From positions 124,001 through 188,000 of the forward strand of contig NZ_JBHRTA010000022.1 of NCBI RefSeq assembly GCF_042646065.1: a stretch of 64,000 bases of DNA. The letters run 5' to 3'. The notes below the pieces were generated by a model. The model worked only from the letters and a program-made list of their open reading frames with translations, did no database searches and had not been told where the DNA came from. This document shows, one piece after another, positions 36,255 through 44,309 of this stretch; position 1 is the first letter of the stretch; each line of letters opens with the position of its first letter. The DNA comes from Parapedobacter deserti (GTDB taxonomy: Bacteria > Bacteroidota > Bacteroidia > Sphingobacteriales > Sphingobacteriaceae). Both the position numbers and the translations under genes were made by a program.

Positions 36255-36305
36255 CGTTTAAAGGTAAACAAAAAAATGGGCTTCTTGGTTTATCGATATT
36301 ATTAC

Positions 36306-36313
36306 TATGTTTG
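36306..36313 (+). promoter_or_regulatory. -7 promoter box of the thioesterase gene
   Basis: TATGTTTG, a full TAnnTTTG match, ends 3 bp before the ATG at 36317. With the usual spacing the transcript would begin at the A of the ATG, so a leaderless mRNA is predicted. Confidence 0.45.
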
Positions 36314-36316
36314 GGT

Positions 36317-36757
36317 ATGGAAAATGTTTTCTACGAAGGTCAAATCATATGGGCTCAGATCGATGCCAATCGGCACCTTAGGCATTCGGCGTACGCCGAT
36401 CTCTGTGCGCAAGCAAGAAGTAATATGCTAAAAGATATGGGGCTTTCGCTCGATAAGATTGCAGAGATGAACATCGGGCCGGTCCTCTTCCGTGAAGAAC
36501 TTATGTACCTGCGTGAAATACACCTAAATGATGACGTCCGGGTAACGGTCGTGATGACAAGATACAACACAGCCAACTCCCGGTTTTCATTCCGGCACGA
36601 GATTTACCGGTCGGACGGCACCAAATGTGCCGTGGTAACGGTAGATGGTGCATGGATGGATATTGCCAAACGCAAGTTGACAGTGTTGCCCGCTGAATGG
36701 CAGACGATTGTAGAACGTCTCCCAAAAGGCGAAGATTTTCACGAGGTATCAGTTTGA
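36317..36757 (+). CDS. Acyl-CoA thioesterase, 4HBT hot-dog family
   Basis: A 146-residue hot-dog fold protein. It contains the pattern Q-I-D-A-N-R-H-L-R-H-S-A-Y near 14-26, the variant of the D-x-N-x-H-x-x-N-x-x-Y active site, and the G-P-V-L-F-R-E-E strand. It hydrolyses an acyl-CoA; the substrate is unknown. The ATG at 36317 is chosen over the TTG at 36311, which lies inside the -7 box. It ends before a bidirectional terminator shared with hsp20. Confidence 0.85.
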   Translation: MENVFYEGQIIWAQIDANRHLRHSAYADLCAQARSNMLKDMGLSLDKIAEMNIGPVLFREELMYLREIHLNDDVRVTVVMTRYNTANSRFSFRHEIYRSDGTKCAVVTVDGAWMDIAKRKLTVLPAEWQTIVERLPKGEDFHEVSV

Positions 36758-36760
36758 TGC

Positions 36761-36803
36761 AAAAAATAACCCTCGAAGTCAGTGACTCCAAGGGTTATTT
36801 TTT
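36761..36803. terminator. Bidirectional rho-independent terminator
   Basis: Arms AAAAAATAACCCT (36761-36773) and AGGGTTATTTTTT (36791-36803) form a 13-bp stem with A- and T-tracts on both sides, so it can end transcription from the thioesterase gene and from hsp20, which converge here. Confidence 0.85.
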
Positions 36804-36837
36804 TGAACGTTACGTTTCTTATTTACGCGACTCTTCG

Positions 36838-37275
36838 TTATTTTACTTCGATCAATCGAGAAGCAACTTTGGCTTCTTCTTTTTTGCCGATAGCCACCTT
36901 CAAAACACCATCCTTGTAATTGGCATCGATGCTATTGTGGTCAATGCTATCGGGTAAGGTAAACGAACGAGTGAATGACGCGTAACTATATTCGCGCTTG
37001 CTGTACTTTTTGTTTTCATCGGTGTTTTCAACCTTCTTTTCGGCAGAGATGGTTAATACGTCTCCGTCTACATTGATTTTGAAATCACCCTTTTCCAAGC
37101 CCGGCGCTGCTAACTCAATGTGGTAGGCGTCGCTCGTTTCCGCAACGTTTACTGCCGGTACTCGAGAGATGAAGCGGTCGGATAGAAACGAATCATTGAA
37201 GATAGGGTTGAAAAAATCATTTACCCAGTTATCCACGCTTCCGTTCTTGTTTCCAGAAAATTTTACCAGTGTCAT
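36838..37275 (-). CDS. Small heat shock protein, Hsp20/alpha-crystallin family
   Basis: A 145-residue ATP-independent chaperone that holds unfolding proteins. The alpha-crystallin domain spans ~40-140: P-A-V-N-V-A-E-T-S-D-A-Y at its start, A-P-G-L-E-K-G-D-F in the middle and D-A-N-Y-K-D-G-V-L-K-V near the end (the A-x-x-x-D-G-V-L signature). An AGGAGG ribosome site lies 7 bp before the ATG, one of the strongest in the window. No heat-shock operator such as CIRCE is visible upstream. Confidence 0.95.
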   Translation of the reverse strand: MTLVKFSGNKNGSVDNWVNDFFNPIFNDSFLSDRFISRVPAVNVAETSDAYHIELAAPGLEKGDFKINVDGDVLTISAEKKVENTDENKKYSKREYSYASFTRSFTLPDSIDHNSIDANYKDGVLKVAIGKKEEAKVASRLIEVK

Positions 37276-37282
37276 ATTTTAT

Positions 37283-37288
37283 TCCTCC
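37283..37288 (-). promoter_or_regulatory. Strong ribosome binding site of hsp20
   Basis: TCCTCC on the plus strand is AGGAGG on the minus strand, 7 bases before the hsp20 ATG. It stands out because many genes here have weak or no Shine-Dalgarno sequence. Confidence 0.7.
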
Positions 37289-37375
37289 TATAATTTTATT
37301 TAACCTCAGCAACAACTTTCCAAAATGTATACCAATGGAAATATAGGCTCTTAACATGACGTTTTGACACTAAAA

Positions 37376-37771
37376 TCAATTATCTACAAGACATTTTGTC
37401 GCACGACTGCAATTCCAAGTTAACTTTACGGTCGCTTTTGCATTCTCGGTGCCAAAGGGCGGTTGGCTTTTACAAAGATTCACTTCAATATGATCTACAA
37501 AGGGAAATGCTTCACGGATTCGATAAAGAATAGATTCGGCAACAGCTTCCATAAGTTTGCGTGGTTGTTCCATCTCTGTCTTAGCGATCGCATAAAGTGT
37601 TTCATAGTTGACCGTGCGAGACAGGTCATCTTCGGTTTTCCTGCGCTTGTAAAATGCTACGTGGATTGCCACGATGAACTCGGTACCAAGCACCTGTTCT
37701 TCCGGATAGTAGCCGTGGTAGGCATAGCACTTCAAGTCAGTGAGTGATATCTGCTGCCGGGTTGTTTCCAT
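37376..37771 (-). CDS. folB: Dihydroneopterin aldolase
   Basis: It cleaves 7,8-dihydroneopterin to 6-hydroxymethyl-dihydropterin in folate synthesis. The 131 residues show Y-A-Y-H-G-Y-Y-P-E-E near 16-25 with the substrate-binding glutamate, T-V-N-Y-E-T-L-Y near 58 and the catalytic lysine in N-L-C-K-S-Q-P-P. Length and motifs are normal. The 214 bp from its start to the acyl-CoA dehydrogenase (37772-37985) hold no gene, tRNA or clear promoter box that I can see. Confidence 0.92.
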   Translation of the reverse strand: METTRQQISLTDLKCYAYHGYYPEEQVLGTEFIVAIHVAFYKRRKTEDDLSRTVNYETLYAIAKTEMEQPRKLMEAVAESILYRIREAFPFVDHIEVNLCKSQPPFGTENAKATVKLTWNCSRATKCLVDN

Positions 37772-37985
37772 TGAGCAAACCTACACGAAATCAGCAAACA
37801 TTACAACCCCGAATTTCCGCATCAGGAACGCTTCTCCAAACCAAACTGGACGCCATACGTGCCAAAGCAACGGTAAGAAAGCGCTAGTTGAAGACCTTAC
37901 AAGAAAACTGAACATCGGATAAGCGTCACATTACTTGTTCCCTAAACCAGATTTTATCGTTATAATTGTCTGCTAAATTAACGTT

Positions 37986-39161
37986 ATGGGCCAATACCAA
38001 GCACCAGACTATTACCTTTTGGACGAACTCATCGGTGATGAGTACCGGCTTATCCGCGACAGCGTGCGGCAGTGGGTCAACAGGGAGCTGTTGCCCGTCA
38101 TTGAAGAATACGCCCAACGTGCGGAATTTCCGCACCAGCTGCTTCCTGGTATGGCACAGCTTGGGCTCTTCGGCCCCACCATCCCGGAAGAATATGGCGG
38201 GGCTGGGCTCGACTACCTCGCTTATGGCATCATGATGCAGGAATTGGAGCGGGGTGACTCTGGAATTCGTTCGACGGCTTCCGTGCAGGGATCGCTCGTG
38301 ATGTACCCCATCTATGCTTTCGGCAGTGAGGAACAAAAACGGCACTACCTCCCCAAGCTGGCCGGTGGAGAACTTATTGGCTGCTTCGGCCTTACAGAAC
38401 CTGACCACGGCTCCAACCCAGCGGGCATGCTCGCCCGCTTTAAAGACGACGGCGACTATGTGGTGCTCAACGGCGCCAAGATGTGGATCTCCAACGCGCC
38501 TTTTGCAGATATTGCGGTTGTATGGGCTAAAAATCCGGAAGGCAAGGTGCAAGGGCTCATCGTCGAGCGTGGCATGGAAGGCTTCTCCACGCCGGAAACC
38601 CATAACAAATGGAGTTTGCGGGCCTCGGCTACGGGTGAACTGGTATTTGACAATGTTCGGGTACCCAAAACCCACATCCTTCCGGGTGTAACGGGCATGC
38701 GCGGTCCGCTCAGTTGCTTAAACCAGGCCCGCTATGGCATCGCTTGGGGGGCACTGGGCGCGGCGATGGATTGTTATGATACGGCCCTGCGCTACGCCAA
38801 AGAACGCAAGCAGTTCGGCAAACCCATCGCATCATTTCAGTTGCAGCAGAAAAAGCTGGCCGAGATGATCACCGAGATTACCAAGGGGCAATTGTTGGTA
38901 TGGCGACTAGCCACGTTAAAGAACGACAACCGCGCTACACCGGCGCAGATATCCATGGCGAAACGCAACAGCGTTGCAACCGCACTCCATGTGGCCCACG
39001 AAGCCAGGCAAATACTTGGTGGTATGGGCATTACGGGCGAATATTCAATCATGCGGCACATGATGAACCTGGAATCGGTCGTTACCTATGAAGGGACGCA
39101 CGACATCCATTTGCTCATCACGGGCATGGACATTACCGGAATCAGTGCCTTTGGTGGCTGA
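37986..39161 (+). CDS. Acyl-CoA dehydrogenase, glutaryl-CoA dehydrogenase-like
   Basis: A 391-residue FAD enzyme that oxidises an acyl-CoA to the enoyl-CoA. It shows G-C-F-G-L-T-E-P-D-H-G-S-N-P near 138, W-I-S-N-A-P-F, R-K-Q-F-G-K-P-I and the catalytic glutamate in V-T-Y-E-G-T-H-D-I-H near 373. That C-terminal motif and a D-Y-Y-L-L-D-E-L-I start resemble glutaryl-CoA dehydrogenases, which also decarboxylate, so lysine/tryptophan breakdown is likely but unproven. The ATG at 37986 matches the family start. Confidence 0.88.
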   Translation: MGQYQAPDYYLLDELIGDEYRLIRDSVRQWVNRELLPVIEEYAQRAEFPHQLLPGMAQLGLFGPTIPEEYGGAGLDYLAYGIMMQELERGDSGIRSTASVQGSLVMYPIYAFGSEEQKRHYLPKLAGGELIGCFGLTEPDHGSNPAGMLARFKDDGDYVVLNGAKMWISNAPFADIAVVWAKNPEGKVQGLIVERGMEGFSTPETHNKWSLRASATGELVFDNVRVPKTHILPGVTGMRGPLSCLNQARYGIAWGALGAAMDCYDTALRYAKERKQFGKPIASFQLQQKKLAEMITEITKGQLLVWRLATLKNDNRATPAQISMAKRNSVATALHVAHEARQILGGMGITGEYSIMRHMMNLESVVTYEGTHDIHLLITGMDITGISAFGG

Positions 39162-39217
39162 ATAGGGCAATAAGCCGGTGCGTTCAGACAGAAAAACTAA
39201 TAAAACGTTAACTTTAT

Positions 39218-39958
39218 ATGGATACAAAATCAGTTATTTCCGCCGGAGCAGTCGCATTACTGACGCTGCCGGTCTTAGCGCAGACAAAGATGAAACCAGA
39301 GGAGACCGAAGTATGGGAGCCCGAACCGCGCGTGGTGACCACCTACCCTGACAAAGCACCATCCGACGCCATTGTATTGTTTGACGGCAGCTCCCTCGAC
39401 CAATGGGTGAGCCGGAAGGATGGTTCTTCCCCTGCTGAATGGGAGGTGGCAGACGGTGCTTTTACCGTGGCTCGTGGCAAAGGCGACATTCAAACCAAAC
39501 AGGAATTCACGGATTATCAATTGCATCTGGAATGGCGCACTCCCACGAAAATCGAGGGCGAAGGACAAGGCCGTGGAAACAGCGGAGTTTTCATGCAAGG
39601 ACTGTATGAGGTGCAAGTGCTGGATAGCTACAATAACCGCACGTATTCCAACGGACAGGCCGCTAGCATCTACAAACAACGCATTCCGCTGGTAAATGCC
39701 ACCAAGCCGCCAGGCGAATGGCAGACGTACGATATCGTATGGACAGCCCCGCGCTTCAATGCCGACGGCATTTTGATCAGCAAGGCGCGTATAACGGTCA
39801 TCCACAATGGAGTGTTGGTACAGAATAACGTGGAATTGGATGGGGCCACTGAATACATCGGCAACCCCAAATATAAGGCGCATGGCCCTGGCCCTATCAT
39901 CCTTCAGGACCATGGGAATCCCGTAAGTTTCCGCAATATCTGGATCAGGCCTTTATAA
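39218..39958 (+). CDS. DUF1080 (3-keto-disaccharide hydrolase-type) exported protein
   Basis: A 246-residue protein with a signal peptide ending V-L-A-Q. It is a concanavalin-like beta sandwich with the family's F-D-G-S-S-L-D-Q-W start near 50, the G-R-G-N-S-G-V-F-M-Q-G segment near 122, Y-E-V-Q-V-L-D-S-Y, and the ending P-I-I-L-Q-D-H-G-N-P-V-S-F-R-N-I-W-I-R. Relatives act on 3-keto-glycosides or bind sugars in the periplasm. It is 56 bp after the acyl-CoA dehydrogenase and ends at a strong hairpin. Confidence 0.88.
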   Translation: MDTKSVISAGAVALLTLPVLAQTKMKPEETEVWEPEPRVVTTYPDKAPSDAIVLFDGSSLDQWVSRKDGSSPAEWEVADGAFTVARGKGDIQTKQEFTDYQLHLEWRTPTKIEGEGQGRGNSGVFMQGLYEVQVLDSYNNRTYSNGQAASIYKQRIPLVNATKPPGEWQTYDIVWTAPRFNADGILISKARITVIHNGVLVQNNVELDGATEYIGNPKYKAHGPGPIILQDHGNPVSFRNIWIRPL

Positions 39959-39974
39959 AACGGACGTAAATAGC

Positions 39975-40009
39975 AAACGGCCGAGCATCGTTTCGATGCC
40001 CGGCCGTTT
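39975..40009. terminator. Bidirectional terminator hairpin
   Basis: AAACGGCCGAGCATCG and CGATGCCCGGCCGTTT form a near-perfect 16-bp stem around a very short loop between the converging DUF1080 and asnB genes. The flanking A/T runs are short, but the stem is very stable. Confidence 0.75.
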
Positions 40010-40046
40010 ATTACGTATCAACTCACCGCTATCCCCCAACCCCTGA

Positions 40047-41744
40047 TTACAGCGCTTCAGCCACCTTAACTTTCTCTTTTTCGTAGCTTTCCTGATGTAC
40101 GTTAGCCACGGCACGTCCGGACGGGTCATTCACATTTTGGAAAGACGCATCCCATGCAAGCGCTTCCGGTGTACTGCATGCCACCGACTTCACAGACGGA
40201 ACCGTCCGAGCGGCGGCGGCCGATGGAAAATGCTCAGTAAAAATAGACCGGTACAGGTACTCCTCTTTGTTTTGGGGCGGATTAATAGGGAAACGCTCTG
40301 CAGCGGAAGCAAGTTCCTCATCGCTTACACGCAGCGCCGCCTGCTCCTTCAGCGTATCGATCCAGCTGTAGCCCACGCCGTCTGAAAACTGCTCCTTCTG
40401 TCGCCAAGCGATACTTTCAGGCAAGTAATCTTCAAAAGCTTTGCGCACTACCCATTTTTCCATGCGGTCTTCACGGATCATTTTGTCTTCCGGATTCAGC
40501 TGCATGGCGATATCGACAAACTCCTTATCCAAGAACGGCACCCGGCCTTCCACGCCCCAGGCAGCCAGCGATTTATTGGCGCGCAAGCAATCATACAAGT
40601 GTAATTTGCTCAGTTTGCGGACGGTCTCTTCATGGAACGCTTTCGCATTGGGTGCTTTATGAAAATAAAGGTACCCGCCGAACAACTCATCTGCCCCTTC
40701 GCCGGAGAGCACCATTTTGATTCCCATCGATTTGATTACTCGCGCAAGCAGATACATGGGTGTTGATGCGCGGACAGTCGTCACATCATAAGTTTCCAGG
40801 TGATAAATCACATCTCGGATCGCATCAAGCCCCTCCTGTATGGTGAAATTAATCTCATGGTGTATAGTACCGATGTGATCCGCAGCTTTTTTCGCGGCAG
40901 TCAAATCCGGAGATCCTTTCAACCCGACAGCAAACGAATGCAGGCGTGGGTACCAAGCTTTTTCTTGGTCATTGGATTCCACGCGACGCGAAGCGAATTT
41001 TTTCGTAATTGCCGCGATAACCGATGAATCCAATCCCCCAGAAAGCAATACGCCATAAGGTACGTCCGACATCAACTGCCGATGCACCGCATCTTCCAGG
41101 CCCTTACGCAATGCATCGATATCTGTAGTATTATTCTTTACATTTTCATATTGCTCCCATTCACGGGAATACCACCGCTGCGGCTCGCTACTCGATTTGC
41201 TGTATAGGTAGTGGCCCGGAGGGAAAGTTTCGATGCGGCTGCAATAACCTTCCAAAGCTTTCAGTTCGGATGCCACGTAAAAAGTCCCCAAGTCGTCCCA
41301 CCCCATATATAACGGTATGATCCCGATGTGATCTCGGGCGATTAGGTAAGCATCGTTCTTGGCGTCATAGAGCGCAAATGCAAAAATCCCATTCAGGTCT
41401 CCGATAAAAGACGGACCTTTTTGCTCATACAAAGCCAATATAACCTCGCTATCGCATTGGGTGGAAAACGCATAATCAGGCAGCCCGTTCCGCAATTGTT
41501 GATGGTTGTATATTTCGCCATTAACGGCAAGCACAACGTTCCGATCGGGGCTATATAGTGGTTGTTGACCAGATTTCGGATCCACAATCGCCAAACGCTC
41601 ATGCGCTAAAACAGCCCGGTCGGAGCTGTATATCCCCGACCAGTCCGGCCCTCGGTGACGTACCTTCTTCGACATCTTCAGCACTTGGGGCCGTAATTCT
41701 TCTGACTTCTGTTTCAGGTCAAAAGCACCAATGATTCCACACAT
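40047..41744 (-). CDS. asnB: Asparagine synthase (glutamine-hydrolysing) B
   Basis: It makes asparagine from aspartate, glutamine and ATP. The 565 residues hold an N-terminal glutaminase domain whose nucleophile is C2 (M-C-G-I-I-G), with R-H-R-G-P-D near 30 and V-N-G-E-I-Y-N-H. The synthetase domain has the PP-loop L-L-S-G-G-L-D-S-S and S-G-E-G-A-D-E-L-F-G-G. Length is typical of AsnB. It faces away from purN across a 309 bp intergenic region. Confidence 0.97.
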   Translation of the reverse strand: MCGIIGAFDLKQKSEELRPQVLKMSKKVRHRGPDWSGIYSSDRAVLAHERLAIVDPKSGQQPLYSPDRNVVLAVNGEIYNHQQLRNGLPDYAFSTQCDSEVILALYEQKGPSFIGDLNGIFAFALYDAKNDAYLIARDHIGIIPLYMGWDDLGTFYVASELKALEGYCSRIETFPPGHYLYSKSSSEPQRWYSREWEQYENVKNNTTDIDALRKGLEDAVHRQLMSDVPYGVLLSGGLDSSVIAAITKKFASRRVESNDQEKAWYPRLHSFAVGLKGSPDLTAAKKAADHIGTIHHEINFTIQEGLDAIRDVIYHLETYDVTTVRASTPMYLLARVIKSMGIKMVLSGEGADELFGGYLYFHKAPNAKAFHEETVRKLSKLHLYDCLRANKSLAAWGVEGRVPFLDKEFVDIAMQLNPEDKMIREDRMEKWVVRKAFEDYLPESIAWRQKEQFSDGVGYSWIDTLKEQAALRVSDEELASAAERFPINPPQNKEEYLYRSIFTEHFPSAAAARTVPSVKSVACSTPEALAWDASFQNVNDPSGRAVANVHQESYEKEKVKVAEAL

Positions 41745-41984
41745 AAATGAATATCTTAAATGTTAGTTATCGTTATCGTCATGCAAAGTAACGAATAAAA
41801 TATTGATATTCGTAACAATTTATGTGTTTTACAATCATTTTCTAAAAAAAAATTAATTTTTCGCACAATAATATCAATAAAACTGTGATTAAGATATCAT
41901 ATTTTTAATATTATAATAACAGCTATCGCTTAGTGAAATCGGTTTTACCCTTTGTCGGTCTGGACGGAAAAGCTACTTTTGCGG

Positions 41985-42015
41985 TTTGTTTATTTGCCAA
42001 ACTTTGTTAAGTTTG
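41985..42015 (+). promoter_or_regulatory. Promoter of purN
   Basis: TTTG at 41985-41988 and TAAGTTTG at 42008-42015, separated by 19 bp, form a complete Bacteroidota -33/-7 promoter. The GTG start is 38 bp downstream of the -7 box. Confidence 0.65.
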
Positions 42016-42016
42016 G
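41997..42016. promoter_or_regulatory. Inverted repeat over the purN -7 box (candidate operator)
   Basis: CCAAACTT and AAGTTTGG are perfect 8-bp arms around a 4-base spacer, TGTT. The right arm overlaps the -7 box, so a bound protein would block transcription. A sister site lies before purH. Confidence 0.5.
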
Positions 42017-42053
42017 GTGCAATCAGCAGATAACATCACCATCGACAAAAAAA

Positions 42054-42632
42054 GTGAAAAAAAGAATTGCCATTTTTGCCTCAGGATCAGGGTCTAATGC
42101 CCAAAAGATCATGGAATATTTCAAATATCACGATCTGGCCGAGGTAGCCTTAATACTGAGCAATAATCCGGATGCCTACGTGCTCCAACGTGCGGATAAT
42201 TTTGAAATCCCGACACATGTCTTTGATCGGTATGCTTTTTACGAAACTGACGAAATTCCTGAGCTCTTGGAAAAACTGAACATCGACTTGGTTGTATTGG
42301 CAGGCTTTCTTTTGTTGGTACCACAAAACCTGTTGCGCAAGTTCCCAAACAAAATCATCAATATCCATCCCGCGTTGTTGCCTGCATACGGTGGCAAGGG
42401 AATGTACGGCGATCGTGTTCACCAGGCGGTATTGAACGCTGGCGAGGAAGAATCTGGTATTACCATTCATTTTGTCAACGAACATTTTGACGAAGGTGAG
42501 GTGATTTACCAAGCTCGCTTCAGGATCGAACCCGGTGATACGTTAGAGGTTATCAAGTTTAAAGGACAGCAGTTGGAACACCAGCATTACCCCAAAATCA
42601 TTGAAAATCTTTTGAAAAAGATGCAACACTGA
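42054..42632 (+). CDS. purN: Phosphoribosylglycinamide formyltransferase
   Basis: Third step of purine synthesis: formyl transfer from 10-formyl-tetrahydrofolate to GAR. The GTG at 42054 gives 192 residues beginning K-K-R-I-A-I-F-A-S-G-S-G-S-N, the family start; the open frame upstream to 41952 crosses the promoter and is not coding. The catalytic N and H are in I-N-I-H-P-A-L-L-P and the D in H-F-V-N-E-H-F-D-E-G. It precedes purH by 133 bp, and the two share a palindromic motif over their promoters. Confidence 0.93.
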   Translation: MKKRIAIFASGSGSNAQKIMEYFKYHDLAEVALILSNNPDAYVLQRADNFEIPTHVFDRYAFYETDEIPELLEKLNIDLVVLAGFLLLVPQNLLRKFPNKIINIHPALLPAYGGKGMYGDRVHQAVLNAGEEESGITIHFVNEHFDEGEVIYQARFRIEPGDTLEVIKFKGQQLEHQHYPKIIENLLKKMQH

Positions 42633-42714
42633 TCGAAGAAAAAATGTGCTTATGCCGTAAAAATGTAATATAAAACATCAGAAGAATGCCGCTGCAAATT
42701 TGCTTTTACTTTCA

Positions 42715-42735
42715 GCAAACTTTACCTAAGTTTGC
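42715..42735. promoter_or_regulatory. Inverted repeat over the purH -7 box (candidate operator)
   Basis: GCAAACTT and AAGTTTGC, perfect 8-bp arms with a 5-base spacer (TACCT). It includes a -7 box TAAGTTTG at 42727-42734, 31 bp before the purH ATG. A TTTG lies 24 bp upstream of that box, slightly too far for an ideal -33. The core matches the purN site. Confidence 0.5.
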
Positions 42736-42765
42736 GGCTCATAAATCCAAACAGCTACACTAAAC

Positions 42766-44292
42766 ATGAGCTACCCTGTCAAAATAAAAAATGCTTTAGT
42801 ATCGGTCTATTATAAGGAAGGCCTCGCTCCATTGATAGATCTGTTAGGTAATCACGGCGTCACCTTCTACTCCACAGGCGGTACCGAGTCCTTTATCCGC
42901 GAATTGGGCCATGAGGTAATCGCGGTGGAAGACCTGACCGGATATCCATCCATTTTGGGCGGCCGCGTGAAGACGCTTCATCCGAAGGTTTTCGGAGGTA
43001 TACTTTCGCAGAGGTCGTTGGAAACCGATAAACAGCAGCTGCAAGAGTACGAGATTCCTGAGATTGATTTGGTTGTCGTAGACCTCTACCCCTTTGAGGA
43101 AACCTTGGCTTCAGGTGCCGGAGATCAGGAAATCATCGAAAAGATCGATATTGGCGGCATTTCGCTCATCCGTGCAGCGGCGAAAAACTTCAACGATGTG
43201 GTCATCGTGGCGTCAAAGGACGATTTTAACCGGTTGGCAGAAATATTGACTGAAAACGAAGGGTATACTTTTTTGGAACACAGGAAGGATTTCGCAAAGC
43301 GGGCATTCAATATTTCCTCGCACTATGACACTGCTATCTTCAACTACTTCAATCGGCAGGAGCCCTTGGAGGTGTTCAAGGCGAGTGAACAACATGCACA
43401 GGTGCTTCGATACGGAGAAAATCCCCATCAACGCGGCGTATTTTTCGGCAACCTGGAAGACCTGTTCGACAAGTTGAATGGAAAAGAGCTGTCATATAAC
43501 AACCTCGTGGATATCGATGCTGCCGTGGCGCTTGTCGATGAGTTTGAAGCGCCAACTTTCGCCATCTTGAAACACACCAATGCATGCGGCGTGGCTTCCC
43601 GATCCGCGCTGTTATCGGCATGGCAAGATGCCCTTGCCTGCGACCCGGTATCTGCATTTGGTGGGGTAATTATCTGCAATCGCGAAATCGACGAGGAGAC
43701 CGCTGCAGAAATCAATAAGCTGTTTTTTGAGGTGCTGATCGCGCCCGCATACAGCGATGATGCATTGCGCATCCTCACCTCGAAAAAAAATCGTATCCTG
43801 CTCAGGCGGAAAAACGCAGCGCTGCCGGCCAAACAGTTCAAAACATTGCTGAATGGCGTTATCGAACAAGATAAAGACGCAGTCATTGAAGGACCAGAAG
43901 CGATGAAGCCCGTAACGGACAGGCTTCCCACGGAGCGGGAGCTGGCAGACCTGTTCTTCGCCAACAAAATCGTTAAACATACCAAATCCAATGCCATTGT
44001 ATTGGTTAAGGGCGGACAATTATCTGCCAGCGGCGTAGGGCAAACCTCCCGCGTAGATGCGTTAAAGCAAGCTATAGCCAAAGCTAAATCGTTCGGCTTT
44101 GACCTAAACGGTGCAGTGTTGGCGTCAGATGCATTTTTCCCTTTTTCCGACTGCGTCGAAATCGCAGCAGAAGCGGGAATAACAGCTATTGCGCAACCGG
44201 GCGGATCGATCCGTGACAATGAATCGGTTGAGATGGCCAACAAAAAAGGGGTCGCTATGGTTATTACGGGCGTACGGCATTTTAAACATTAG
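42766..44292 (+). CDS. purH: Bifunctional AICAR formyltransferase / IMP cyclohydrolase
   Basis: It performs the last two steps of IMP synthesis. The 508 residues have an N-terminal cyclohydrolase (MGS-like) domain with the S-T-G-G-T-E and G-G-R-V-K-T-L-H-P segments, and a C-terminal transformylase domain with L-K-H-T-N-A-C-G-V-A (catalytic Lys-His pair), S-A-F-G-G-V and the ending G-V-R-H-F-K-H, the family hallmark. The ATG at 42766 follows its own promoter and palindrome. DUF72 follows 17 bp later. Confidence 0.97.
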   Translation: MSYPVKIKNALVSVYYKEGLAPLIDLLGNHGVTFYSTGGTESFIRELGHEVIAVEDLTGYPSILGGRVKTLHPKVFGGILSQRSLETDKQQLQEYEIPEIDLVVVDLYPFEETLASGAGDQEIIEKIDIGGISLIRAAAKNFNDVVIVASKDDFNRLAEILTENEGYTFLEHRKDFAKRAFNISSHYDTAIFNYFNRQEPLEVFKASEQHAQVLRYGENPHQRGVFFGNLEDLFDKLNGKELSYNNLVDIDAAVALVDEFEAPTFAILKHTNACGVASRSALLSAWQDALACDPVSAFGGVIICNREIDEETAAEINKLFFEVLIAPAYSDDALRILTSKKNRILLRRKNAALPAKQFKTLLNGVIEQDKDAVIEGPEAMKPVTDRLPTERELADLFFANKIVKHTKSNAIVLVKGGQLSASGVGQTSRVDALKQAIAKAKSFGFDLNGAVLASDAFFPFSDCVEIAAEAGITAIAQPGGSIRDNESVEMANKKGVAMVITGVRHFKH

Positions 44293-44309
44293 GAACTCAA
44301 AAGCTTTTC

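Larger units (their letters stand above)
41745..42053. other. Intergenic region between asnB and purN
   Basis: 309 bp, AT-rich (notably 41811-41930), without a gene. The purN promoter and a palindrome lie near 41985-42016 and are listed separately. For asnB only a partial -7 box (TTACTTTG on the minus strand, one base short) is seen. No riboswitch-like structure was recognised. Confidence 0.5.

Noticed and set aside
37740..37922. 60-residue plus-strand ORF between folB and the acyl-CoA dehydrogenase
   Set aside because: It overlaps the start of folB and has no ribosome site or family resemblance.
37926..38675. 249-residue open frame on the minus strand
   Set aside because: Opposite the acyl-CoA dehydrogenase start and its upstream gap, with low-complexity composition and no recognisable motif.
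43428..44243. 271-residue open frame on the minus strand
   Set aside because: It lies wholly opposite purH, whose protein is clearly conserved, and its sequence is Ser/Ala-rich with no domain. It is a shadow of purH codon use.
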